The position numbers and the translations under genes are program-made. DNA of 7,756 nt from assembly GCA_937868035.1 (NCBI GenBank), contig CALMLK010000087.1, forward strand, positions 1 through 7,756, written 5' to 3'. The notes under the pieces were generated by a model, which did no database searches, was not told where the DNA came from, and was given only the letters and a program-made list of their open reading frames with translations. Of the stretch, positions 1 to 7,756 are shown in pieces (the stretch's first letter is position 1; each line of letters begins with the position of its first letter). The DNA is from an uncultured Alphaproteobacteria bacterium (lineage in GTDB: Bacteria; Pseudomonadota; Alphaproteobacteria; Rhizobiales; Aestuariivirgaceae).

Positions 1-1
1 C

Positions 2-1444
2 TACCAGCGCCCCTTTGGCGGCCACATGATGAACATGGGCGATGGCCCGCCCGTACAGCGCACCTGTGCCGCCGCGGACCGCACCGGCCACGCCATGCTG
101 CACACGCTCTATGGCCAGTCCCTGCGCTACGACACCGCCTTCTTCATCGAGTTCTTCGCCATCGATCTCATCATGGAAAACGGCGCCTGCCGTGGTGTGA
201 TCGCCATGAACATGGAGGATGGCTCCATCCACCGCTTCCGCTCACACCAGACTGTGCTGGCCACGGGCGGCTATGGCCGCGCCTATTTCTCCGCCACCTC
301 GGCCCACACCTGCACCGGTGACGGCAATGCCATGGTGCTGCGCGCCGGCCTGCCCTGCCAGGACATGGAATTCGTGCAGTTCCACCCCACCGGCATCTAC
401 GGCGCGGGCTGTCTGATCACCGAAGGCGCCCGCGGCGAAGGCGGCTATCTCACCAACTCCGCCGGCGAACGCTTCATGGAACGCTACGCGCCATCGGCCA
501 AGGACCTCGCCTCGCGCGACGTGGTGTCCCGTTCCATGACGATCGAGATCCGCGAAGGACGCGGCGTCGGCAAGGCCAAGGATCACATCCACCTGCACCT
601 CGAACATCTTGATCCCAAGGTGCTGCACGAGCGCCTGCCCGGCATTTCGGAAAGCGCCAAGATTTTTGCGGGCGTGGATGTCACCAAGGAGCCGATCCCG
701 ATCCTGCCCACGGTGCATTACAACATGGGCGGCATCCCCACGAACTATCACGGTGAAGTTCTCGCCGGTGACAAGAAGAACCCCGAAAAGACCGTGCCCG
801 GTCTCATGGCGGTGGGCGAGGCGGCCTGTGTCTCCGTACACGGAGCAAATCGCCTCGGCTCCAATTCGCTGATCGACCTTGTGGTCTTCGGCCGCGCCGC
901 AGGCCTGCGCTGCGCCGAACTGGTGAAGCAGCAGGGTGGCACCCATGCCGACCTGCCGGGCGATGCGGGCGAAGAGGCCGTCGCGCGCCTCGACGGCTTC
1001 CGCTATGCGGCAGGCGGGTCTCCGACGGCGGTGCTGCGCAACAGGATGCAGCGCGCCATGCAGGACGACGCCGCGGTGTTCCGCACCGAGAAGACGCTCG
1101 CCGAAGGCTCGAAGAAGATCAACGCCATCTGGTCCGGCATGGACGACATCGCCGTCACCGACCGTTCGCTGGTGTGGAACTCCGACCTCATCGAAACGCT
1201 TGAGTTTGCCAATCTCATCATCCAGGCGGCGGTCACGGTGGATTCAGCACTCGCTCGCAAGGAAAGCCGCGGCGCCCACGCCCGCGAGGATTTCCCCAAC
1301 CGCGACGACAAGCAATGGATGAAGCACTCGCTGGCCTGGACCGACGGCGCCAAGAAGAAAGTCACCCTCGGAAGCCGCCCCGTCCACGACTACACGATGA
1401 CCGGCGACATCGACTACATCAAGCCCAAGGCGCGGGTGTATTGA
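2..1444 (+). CDS. sdhA: Succinate dehydrogenase flavoprotein subunit (5'-truncated)
   Basis: Catalytic FAD subunit of complex II; it oxidises succinate to fumarate on the cytoplasmic face of the membrane and passes electrons to SdhB. The open frame runs in from the left edge (first full codon at 2) and gives 480 residues. The family is usually about 600 residues, so roughly the first 120-130, with the FAD-binding Rossmann motif and the flavin-linking histidine, lie outside the window. The active-site set is present: the HPTG histidine (codon 383), the arginine of ASRDVV (codon 515, aligning with E. coli Arg286), the histidine of TVHYNMGG (codon 716) and the arginine of GANRLGSNS (codon 851). 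The spacing matches E. coli SdhA to within one residue. The C-terminus [10 protein letters not shown] is typical. sdhB starts 8 bp after the stop, so the two are co-transcribed; sdhC and sdhD are expected upstream (inference). Identity is essentially certain. Confidence 0.98.
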   Translation, partial: YQRPFGGHMMNMGDGPPVQRTCAAADRTGHAMLHTLYGQSLRYDTAFFIEFFAIDLIMENGACRGVIAMNMEDGSIHRFRSHQTVLATGGYGRAYFSATSAHTCTGDGNAMVLRAGLPCQDMEFVQFHPTGIYGAGCLITEGARGEGGYLTNSAGERFMERYAPSAKDLASRDVVSRSMTIEIREGRGVGKAKDHIHLHLEHLDPKVLHERLPGISESAKIFAGVDVTKEPIPILPTVHYNMGGIPTNYHGEVLAGDKKNPEKTVPGLMAVGEAACVSVHGANRLGSNSLIDLVVFGRAAGLRCAELVKQQGGTHADLPGDAGEEAVARLDGFRYAAGGSPTAVLRNRMQRAMQDDAAVFRTEKTLAEGSKKINAIWSGMDDIAVTDRSLVWNSDLIETLEFANLIIQAAVTVDSALARKESRGAHAREDFPNRDDKQWMKHSLAWTDGAKKKVTLGSRPVHDYTMTGDIDYIKPKARVY

Positions 1445-1452
1445 GAGAAAAC

Positions 1453-2229
1453 ATGGCTGAATTTGCACTCCCCAAGAACTCGGTTGTCCAGCAGGGCAGG
1501 GCTTGGCCCATGCCCAAGGGCACGAACATCCGGGCCTTCAAGATTTACCGCTGGAACCCCGATGACGGAAAGAATCCGCAGGTCGATACCTACCATGTGA
1601 ACATGGATGAGTGCGGGCCGATGGTTCTGGACGCGCTCATCAAGATCAAGAACGAGCAGGACCCGACGCTGACCTTCCGCCGCTCCTGCCGCGAGGGCAT
1701 CTGCGGCTCCTGCGCCATGAACATCGATGGCACCAACACGCTGGCCTGCCTCAAGGCCTGTGACGACGTGAAGGGCGACGTGAAGATCTATCCGCTGCCG
1801 CACATGCCGGTGGTGAAGGACCTCGTGCCGGACCTCACGCGCTTCTACGCCCAGCACCGCTCCATCGAACCGTGGCTCAAGACGGAGACGCCCGCGCCCC
1901 AGGCGGAGTGGAAACAGTCCAAGCAGGAACGCGAATTGCTGGATGGCCTCTACGAGTGCATCCTCTGCGCCTGCTGTTCCACCTCATGTCCGAGCTACTG
2001 GTGGAATGGCGACCGCTATCTCGGTCCCGCAGTGTTGCTGCAGGCCTATCGCTGGCTCATCGACAGCCGCGATGAAGCGACCGGCGAGCGCCTCGACAAC
2101 CTGGAAGATCCGTTCCGGCTCTATCGCTGCCACACCATCATGAATTGCGCCAAGGCCTGCCCCAAGGGCCTGTCGCCCGCAAAGGCCATTGCCGAGATCA
2201 AGAAGATGATGGTGGAGCGGATGGTCTAG
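1453..2229 (+). CDS. sdhB: Succinate dehydrogenase iron-sulfur subunit
   Basis: Electron-transfer subunit of complex II, carrying electrons from the SdhA flavin through three Fe-S clusters to ubiquinone at the membrane anchor. It has 258 residues, normal for alphaproteobacteria. The N-terminal ferredoxin domain (about 27-130) holds the 2Fe-2S ligands C79, C84, C87 and C99. The C-terminal domain holds C169, C172, C175 and C236 for the 4Fe-4S cluster and C179, C226 and C232 for the 3Fe-4S cluster. These cluster positions and the quinone-site residues W183, W184 and H227 equal E. coli numbering plus 20. The ATG at 1453 gives the conserved N-terminus MAEFALPK. The frame is open further upstream, but only inside sdhA and without family similarity. 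A modest GAGAG ribosome site (1443-1447) overlaps the sdhA stop, suggesting translational coupling. The stop faces a minus-strand gene 9 bp away. Confidence 0.98.
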   Translation: MAEFALPKNSVVQQGRAWPMPKGTNIRAFKIYRWNPDDGKNPQVDTYHVNMDECGPMVLDALIKIKNEQDPTLTFRRSCREGICGSCAMNIDGTNTLACLKACDDVKGDVKIYPLPHMPVVKDLVPDLTRFYAQHRSIEPWLKTETPAPQAEWKQSKQERELLDGLYECILCACCSTSCPSYWWNGDRYLGPAVLLQAYRWLIDSRDEATGERLDNLEDPFRLYRCHTIMNCAKACPKGLSPAKAIAEIKKMMVERMV

Positions 2230-2238
2230 CCACCGCGC

Positions 2239-2802
2239 CTACGATTTGGTGGCGGCTTCGGCGGGCGCGGCAGCGGCATCGGTGCCCGGCTCGCCTTCCT
2301 TCTTCTTCGGCTTCTTCTTGGGCAGTTCGAAGGGCACGATGAGGCCCTTGCCCAGTTCCGCATTCTTGCTCACGAAATCTTCCGCGCAGGTGCGGAACGA
2401 GGCCACCAGCAGGGCGCCGCCCTTGGCGGGGTCCATGGTGGTGCGCAGGTCACGGCGGCCCAGCTTCAATTCGGGCTTGCGCTTCTTCTTGACGATGTAG
2501 CCGGCAAAGCGCGTGTGGCCCGAAAGCTTGTCGTCCTTGAACAGGTTGGCGATGACCTGGCTGTGGCAGGCGCACACTTCCAGCGGCACCTTGGTCATCT
2601 GCACGGCGGTTTCACCATCGATGAAGATCGGCTTCTTGCTCTTCATGTCCTTGACGCAGGCGCTGAAGGCCGCCGACTGCTGCTTCGACATGTGCATCTG
2701 CTTGGCCATGGCCTTCACTTCGGCGTCATTGTTGCCGCAGCCGGCCAGCAGGAGCGTCACCGCCGCAAGGCCGAACAACTTTTTTACCGCATGTTTCGTC
2801 AT
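2239..2802 (-). CDS. Predicted lipoprotein of unknown function, five cysteines, Lys-rich tail
   Basis: I do not recognise this 187-residue protein. It starts with a lipoprotein signal: MTKHAVKKL, a hydrophobic stretch, then lipobox LAGC with lipidated Cys22; the mature part would be 166 residues. Gly23-Asn24 after the cysteine, with no Asp at +2, is compatible with outer-membrane sorting (E. coli rule, so uncertain here). Four more cysteines follow: C49 (FSACVKDM), C77 and C79 (VCACHS) and C139 (FRTCAEDF), which could form two disulfides. CACH is not a c-type haem motif, which needs CXXCH. The end is low complexity, Lys/Pro-rich (161-172) then Ala/Pro-rich (174-185). The start at 2802 is chosen because an AAGGGGAG ribosome site lies 6 bp upstream and the signal peptide begins there; an upstream start at 2958 would add 52 residues unlike a signal. 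The gene is convergent with sdhB and divergent from acnA, so it has its own promoter. No enzymatic motif is seen. Confidence 0.87.
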   Translation of the reverse strand: MTKHAVKKLFGLAAVTLLLAGCGNNDAEVKAMAKQMHMSKQQSAAFSACVKDMKSKKPIFIDGETAVQMTKVPLEVCACHSQVIANLFKDDKLSGHTRFAGYIVKKKRKPELKLGRRDLRTTMDPAKGGALLVASFRTCAEDFVSKNAELGKGLIVPFELPKKKPKKKEGEPGTDAAAAPAEAATKS

Positions 2803-2808
2803 GGCAAT

Positions 2809-2816
2809 CTCCCCTT
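2809..2816 (-). promoter_or_regulatory. Ribosome binding site of the lipoprotein gene
   Basis: On the minus strand this reads AAGGGGAG and ends 6 bp before the ATG at 2802. It fixes the start at the signal peptide rather than at the further-upstream in-frame ATG at 2958. Confidence 0.75.
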
Positions 2817-2974
2817 GCCCCGGACCCACCCGGAGACGGGCTTTGGCATAGCCGAAAGACCTTGGTGTCCCGTGAGCGGGGAGGCGCAAAATCGAGGGGT
2901 TGCGGTGACGGGGCGTTAACCCTGAACCTGCGCCCTCCGCGCCGGAGCGGCATTTCATGCGCCTTTCGATTGAT

Positions 2975-3002
2975 TTGTTTTGCGACGCAACATGGTTTAT
3001 AC
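2975..3002 (+). promoter_or_regulatory. Putative acnA promoter
   Basis: A sigma70-like pair is visible: TTGTTT (2975-2980) and TTATAC (2997-3002), 16 bp apart. It would start transcription near 3009 and leave a leader of about 33 bases before the acnA ATG. It lies in the most AT-rich part of the intergenic region. Assignment is by eye from consensus resemblance only. Confidence 0.45.
2980..2990. promoter_or_regulatory. Perfect inverted repeat TTGCG-A-CGCAA, candidate operator
   Basis: An 11-bp dyad with two perfect 5-bp arms around a central A lies between the proposed -35 and -10 boxes of acnA. A protein bound here would block RNA polymerase, so a repressor operator is a reasonable inference. 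The regulator is unknown. The sequence does not match the Irr box or a complete FNR box as I know them. Confidence 0.4.
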
Positions 3003-3026
3003 GCGGCGCGAATTTCCCCGCTCAGA

Positions 3027-3032
3027 AAGAGG
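3027..3032 (+). promoter_or_regulatory. Ribosome binding site of acnA
   Basis: AAGAGG ends 9 bp before the ATG at 3042. It supports this start over an upstream in-frame extension that would cross the promoter region. Confidence 0.7.
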
Positions 3033-3041
3033 CTCCATCCG

Positions 3042-5783
<2,742 letters not shown>

Positions 5784-5810
5784 CGCAATCAATCCCTGGC
5801 TCGCTGAGGC

Positions 5811-5827
5811 GGGCCGGGGCGGCCCTT
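5811..5827 (+). terminator. Weak hairpin after acnA
   Basis: GGGCC (5811-5815), a 5-base loop and GGCCC (5821-5825) form a short GC stem followed by only two T residues. It starts 27 bp after the acnA stop. It could cause partial termination, but without a T-tract readthrough into the next gene is plausible. Confidence 0.3.
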
Positions 5828-5852
5828 CTGGCGCCAGACCCTCATCCGTGCG

Positions 5853-5886
5853 ATGGTCCTTCCTGCAAACACAGGAGGAGAGCCAT
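5853..5886 (+). promoter_or_regulatory. Leader hairpin covering the Shine-Dalgarno and start codon of the small gene
   Basis: The Shine-Dalgarno AGGAGG (5873-5878) lies 6 bp before the ATG at 5885. In RNA, bases 5857-5865 (TCCTTCCTG) can pair with 5872-5879 (CAGGAGGA) around a 6-base CAAACA loop, giving eight base pairs with one bulged T. ATGG (5853-5856) can then pair with CCAT (5883-5886), past a 3-base bulge, covering the first two bases of the start codon. The pairing is read directly from the sequence; a role in translation control is inference. Confidence 0.5.
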
Positions 5887-6202
5887 GTGCGTCATCCGTC
5901 TGTTCCATCCCGTTGCTGCCGCGGCTGCAGTCATGGCCTTGCCCGCCAGCTTCGCGATGGCCGAGTCTGGCCAGTCCCGGAACCCATTGCAATTTGCCCA
6001 CAACTGCCAGTGCCTCGCCGCCGAGCGGCACTATGCGCAAGGGGCGGTGGCCTGCATCAACGGCAGGCGGCTGAAATGCGGCATGAGCCTCAACGTCTCG
6101 TCCTGGCTGGTGCTGGAAGGCACCTGCACACCCAACCGCGTGAGCCAGTGGCGGGCCACGCCGCGGACCGAGCCCACCCCCGCGACGTTTGCTCCCCTGT
6201 GA
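5885..6202 (+). CDS. Small secreted cysteine-rich protein, unknown function
   Basis: A 105-residue protein with a clear Sec signal peptide: Arg5, a hydrophobic Ala/Val core (9-23) and a likely cleavage after Ala26 in AMA|ES. The mature chain of about 79 residues has five cysteines: C41 and C43 (HNCQCL), C57 (AVACIN), C65 (LKCGMS) and C81 (EGTCTP), all within 41 residues, followed by a Pro/Thr-rich tail. Two disulfides with one free cysteine, or dimerisation, would be possible in the periplasm. The pattern CQC, Y-x-x-G-x-x-x-C, C-G-M-x-L-N-V-S-S-W, C resembles small uncharacterised secreted proteins I recall from Hyphomicrobiales, but I cannot name a family. The start at 5885 is chosen for the AGGAGG ribosome site 6 bp upstream and the signal peptide. 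The gene is 101 bp after acnA and 55 bp before the DUF1223 gene on the same strand. Confidence 0.82.
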   Translation: MCVIRLFHPVAAAAAVMALPASFAMAESGQSRNPLQFAHNCQCLAAERHYAQGAVACINGRRLKCGMSLNVSSWLVLEGTCTPNRVSQWRATPRTEPTPATFAPL

Positions 6203-6226
6203 TTGGCTCACCCCCATGTGATTGGC
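6198..6226 (+). repeat. 10-bp direct repeat TGTGATTGGC, 19-bp period
   Basis: Identical copies lie at 6198-6207 and 6217-6226. The first overlaps the stop codon of the small cysteine-rich gene. The 19-bp period is somewhat under two helical turns, so both copies would face nearly the same side of the DNA, as paired regulator sites often do. The second copy overlaps the -35-like box of the next gene. Confidence 0.55.
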
Positions 6227-6251
6227 ATGTGTGCGGCGATCTGCCCATAAA
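6222..6251 (+). promoter_or_regulatory. Putative promoter of the DUF1223 gene
   Basis: TTGGCA (6222-6227, one mismatch to TTGACA) and CATAAA (6246-6251, two mismatches to TATAAT) are 18 bp apart. Transcription would begin about 7 bases further on, at or next to the ATG at 6258, giving a leaderless or near-leaderless mRNA. This fits the absence of a Shine-Dalgarno before that ATG. Confidence 0.4.
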
Positions 6252-6257
6252 CACATC

Positions 6258-6989
6258 ATGAAGAACCAGACCACCCTCTCGCGCCGCGCGGCCCTTGCCA
6301 TCATGGCGGGTGCCGTTGCAGCGCCGCATGCGGGCAAGGCTGCAACGGCGGAGGCGCCGGTGCTGGTCGAACTCTTCACCAGCCAGGGCTGCGCCTCCTG
6401 CCCACCCGCCGATGCCTTCGCGGGTGAACTGGCCCGCAACCCGCTCAATTTCGTCGTCTCCCTCAATGTCGATTACTGGGATTATCTGGGCTGGCACGAC
6501 ACGCTGGCGCGCCCGGAGTTTTCCAAGCGCCAGTTCGACTACGGCAAGTCGCGTGGCGACATGCAGGTCTACACCCCCCAGATGGTGATGAACGGCCACT
6601 ACCACGCGGTGGGCAGCGACCCCACGGAAGTGCGCAAGTTCATCTCGGAGTGCCGCGAAGAAGGTCTGAAGGCTGAAATCGATCTCACCGTGTCGAGCAA
6701 GGAAGTGAAGGTCAGCATCGCGGCCCAACCCTTCCAGGGCGAGGCGACGCTGTGGCTGATGGCCTTCGCCCCCGAAGTCCAGGCTGCAATCGAACGCGGC
6801 GAGAACGCGGGCAAGACGGTGACCTATCACAACGTGGTGCGGTCCATGGTGCCCGCCGCCCTGTGGAAGGGCGAGGCCTATACCGGCAGTTGGATGCGGG
6901 ACGCCGTCATTCCCCCTGATTGTACGTCGTGCATCGCCGTCCTCCAGAAGGACAAGACCGGGCAAGTCATCGGCCTCGCACGCGCCTGA
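6258..6989 (+). CDS. DUF1223 thioredoxin-fold protein with Tat-like signal peptide
   Basis: A 243-residue exported protein of the DUF1223 family, which has a thioredoxin-like fold and no established role; a thiol-disulfide function in the periplasm is inferred. The family signature is plain: VELFTSQGCASCPPAD near the mature N-terminus with CXXC at C45/C48, NVDYWDYLGW, and YTPQMVMNG (Y105-G113) with Pro107 where thioredoxins carry their cis-proline. A second CXXC, C222/C225 (DCTSC), is close to the C-terminus, and C132 is unpaired by motif. The N-terminus has a twin arginine (LSRRAALAI, R9-R10) and then a hydrophobic stretch to about residue 31, so Tat export is likely. The ATG at 6258 is preferred for the compact signal; in-frame TTG (6222) and GTG (6231) exist but would lengthen the n-region. 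No Shine-Dalgarno precedes it. I recall DUF1223 genes next to acnA in other Rhizobiales, so the neighbourhood may be conserved. Confidence 0.9.
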   Translation: MKNQTTLSRRAALAIMAGAVAAPHAGKAATAEAPVLVELFTSQGCASCPPADAFAGELARNPLNFVVSLNVDYWDYLGWHDTLARPEFSKRQFDYGKSRGDMQVYTPQMVMNGHYHAVGSDPTEVRKFISECREEGLKAEIDLTVSSKEVKVSIAAQPFQGEATLWLMAFAPEVQAAIERGENAGKTVTYHNVVRSMVPAALWKGEAYTGSWMRDAVIPPDCTSCIAVLQKDKTGQVIGLARA

Positions 6990-7097
6990 CACGTTCTCAC
7001 GAGCGCGTGAACAATCTTCGCCGCCGTCATCCGAAAACAGTTTCCATCCGTTCTCCATGACAGCGCGTTGCATGAGGCAGCGCCTGAAACACACAAC

Positions 7098-7102
7098 GGA
7101 GA
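7098..7102 (+). promoter_or_regulatory. Ribosome binding site of the fasciclin gene
   Basis: GGAGA ends 7 bp before the ATG at 7110. It fixes the start at the signal peptide rather than at the in-frame TTG at 7068. Confidence 0.65.
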
Positions 7103-7109
7103 AAATCCC

Positions 7110-7655
7110 ATGCGCAAGCCCATCCTTGCCACGCTCGCTGCTGGCCTGTTCGCAACCGCTGCCTATGCCATGAACCCCATGGTGGGCGGTGCGGAGATGT
7201 ATCCTGAAAAGAACATCGTCGAGAACGCCATGAACTCCAAGGATCACACCACCCTCGTTGCCGCGGTGAAGGCGGCGGGCCTCGTGGAAACGCTGCAGGG
7301 CAAGGGCCCCTTCACCGTCTTCGCTCCGGTCAACGCAGCATTTGACGCACTGCCGGCCGGCACGGTCGACTCGCTGCTGAAGCCCGAGAACAAGGAAAAG
7401 CTGGCGACGATCCTCGCCTGCCATGTGGTGCCCGCTGCGGCCTTTGCCGCCGATGTGCAGAAGATGGTTGCCGATGACGGCGGCATGCACAAGGTGAAGA
7501 CTGTGGGCGGATGTGAACTCACCGCCTCGGTCAAGGACGGCAAGGTGATGATCAGCGACGAAAACGGCACGGCCGCGACGGTGACGATTGCCGACGTCAA
7601 GCAGTCGAACGGCGTCATTCACGTGATCGACAAGGTCCTCCTGCCCAAGTCGTAA
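7110..7655 (+). CDS. Secreted fasciclin (FAS1) domain protein, Nex18-like
   Basis: A 181-residue exported protein with one FAS1 domain, a fold associated with adhesion and surface interaction. The Sec signal peptide MRKPILATLAAGLFATAAYA ends in AYA, with likely cleavage after residue 20. The mature N-terminus holds the block MVGGAEMYPEKNIVENA typical of bacterial single-domain fasciclins. The FAS1 H1 motif FTVFAPVNAAFDALP begins at F68; the central YH-like position is C104-H105 (LACHVVP), where many relatives have Tyr-His; the H2 motif NGVIHVIDKVLLP spans about 167-179. C104 and C135 are the only cysteines in the mature protein and could form a disulfide. It resembles the symbiosis-induced Nex18 protein of Sinorhizobium meliloti, but the family is also common in free-living bacteria. 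The gene stands 120 bp after the DUF1223 gene and is followed by a hairpin, so it may be monocistronic. Confidence 0.94.
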   Translation: MRKPILATLAAGLFATAAYAMNPMVGGAEMYPEKNIVENAMNSKDHTTLVAAVKAAGLVETLQGKGPFTVFAPVNAAFDALPAGTVDSLLKPENKEKLATILACHVVPAAAFAADVQKMVADDGGMHKVKTVGGCELTASVKDGKVMISDENGTAATVTIADVKQSNGVIHVIDKVLLPKS

Positions 7656-7663
7656 TCGCGATG

Positions 7664-7696
7664 TGCCCGCGGGTGTATGGTGGCCGCGGGCAGTTT
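7664..7696 (+). terminator. Rho-independent-type terminator after the fasciclin gene
   Basis: TGCCCGCGG (7664-7672) and CCGCGGGCA (7684-7692) form a perfect 9-bp GC-rich stem with an 11-base loop, followed by G and three T residues. It begins 9 bp after the stop codon. The stem is strong and the T-run short. Confidence 0.6.
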
Positions 7697-7724
7697 CGCA
7701 GCGCGATCGCATGCGTGAATGATG

Positions 7725-7756
7725 TGAAGGGGCAGGCGAGAAGCCTGCCCCCTTCA
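7725..7756. terminator. Second hairpin at the window edge, possibly bidirectional terminator
   Basis: TGAAGGGGCAGGC (7725-7737) pairs with 7743-7756 around the loop GAGAA, giving 13 base pairs with one bulged C. The outer AA/TT pairs are compatible with termination on either strand. It probably serves a gene beyond the right edge, perhaps one converging from the minus strand, or acts as backup for the fasciclin gene. The flank is cut by the window end, so any T-tract on the plus strand cannot be seen. Confidence 0.5.

Larger units (their letters stand above)
2803..3041. promoter_or_regulatory. Divergent control region between the lipoprotein gene and acnA
   Basis: This 239 bp stretch separates two divergently transcribed genes and must hold both promoters. 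No convincing coding sequence lies in it. The acnA side (2970-3002) is locally AT-rich with promoter-like hexamers. The lipoprotein side is GC-rich and I could not place a convincing -35/-10 pair there. The pentamer TTGCG or its complement occurs four times (2885-2889, 2900-2904, 2980-2984, 2986-2990), making this a candidate site for transcription-factor binding. A GTTAAC palindrome sits at 2915-2920, with no known role assigned. Confidence 0.6.

Noticed and set aside
2575..2581. CACH in the lipoprotein (complementary strand) as a possible haem-binding site
   Set aside because: A c-type haem site needs CXXCH; here only one residue separates the two cysteines, so no cytochrome call is justified.
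2912..2930. GTTAACC as a CtrA-type site
   Set aside because: Only one TTAACC half is present; the second TTAA at the required spacing is missing.
2803..2958. Longer lipoprotein gene starting at the in-frame ATG at 2958
   Set aside because: The extra 52 residues do not resemble a signal and would put the lipobox deep inside the protein. The AAGGGGAG site and lipoprotein signal both point to 2802.
2862..3041. N-terminal extension of AcnA by 60 residues
   Set aside because: It would cross the promoter-like region, is Arg-rich and unlike the family. The conserved N-terminus and ribosome site support 3042.
6992..7011. Imperfect hairpin (CACG-AGCG-CGTG with outer GTT/AAC) after the DUF1223 gene
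   Set aside because: The stem is short with a bulge and no T-run follows, so it is too weak to call a terminator.
7007..7035. GTGAAC ... CGAA, reminiscent of an ECF-sigma promoter before the fasciclin gene
   Set aside because: The spacer is 19 bp, longer than the roughly 16 bp I would expect for that class, and the -35-like element is imperfect. I could not settle on any promoter for this gene.
6090..7712. Long minus-strand open frame (about 540 codons) across three plus-strand genes
   Set aside because: It is antisense to well-supported exported proteins with clear signal peptides and family motifs. Its His/Arg/Gly-rich composition is what the complement of GC-biased codons gives, and it has no recognisable domain.

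Overview
The window looks like chromosomal DNA of a GC-rich alphaproteobacterium, probably of the Hyphomicrobiales (Rhizobiales) type. This is inferred from the close resemblance of SdhA, SdhB and AcnA to alphaproteobacterial forms, from the FAS1 protein resembling rhizobial Nex18, and from the strong G/C preference at third codon positions. No rRNA, tRNA, CRISPR array, insertion sequence or prophage gene was seen.

Layout. (1) Positions 2-2229, plus strand: the end of a succinate dehydrogenase operon, with a 5'-truncated sdhA followed 8 bp later by complete sdhB. (2) 2239-2802, minus strand: a gene for an unrecognised lipoprotein, tail to tail with sdhB (9 bp gap) and head to head with acnA. 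(3) 2803-3041: a 239 bp divergent control region with a plausible acnA promoter and four TTGCG/CGCAA half-sites. (4) 3042-5783, plus strand: acnA, aconitase A. (5) 5885-6202: a gene for a small secreted cysteine-rich protein, with a very strong Shine-Dalgarno site that can be folded into a hairpin. (6) 6258-6989: a DUF1223 thioredoxin-fold protein with a Tat-like signal, no visible ribosome binding site, and a 10-bp direct repeat plus promoter-like boxes just upstream. (7) 7110-7655: a secreted fasciclin (FAS1) protein, followed by two hairpins up to the window edge.

Function. SdhA/SdhB (succinate to fumarate, complex II) and AcnA (citrate to isocitrate) are TCA-cycle enzymes, so the left three quarters is a central-metabolism block with a lipoprotein gene between its parts. 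The right quarter encodes three exported proteins, two of them with several cysteines. With the lipoprotein, four of the seven genes encode envelope or secreted products.

Most of the window is ordinary housekeeping sequence, and no clearly new multi-gene system is visible. The points most worth following are the Shine-Dalgarno hairpin before the small cysteine-rich gene, the half-site cluster in front of acnA, the possibly leaderless DUF1223 gene, and the two small exported proteins of unknown function.
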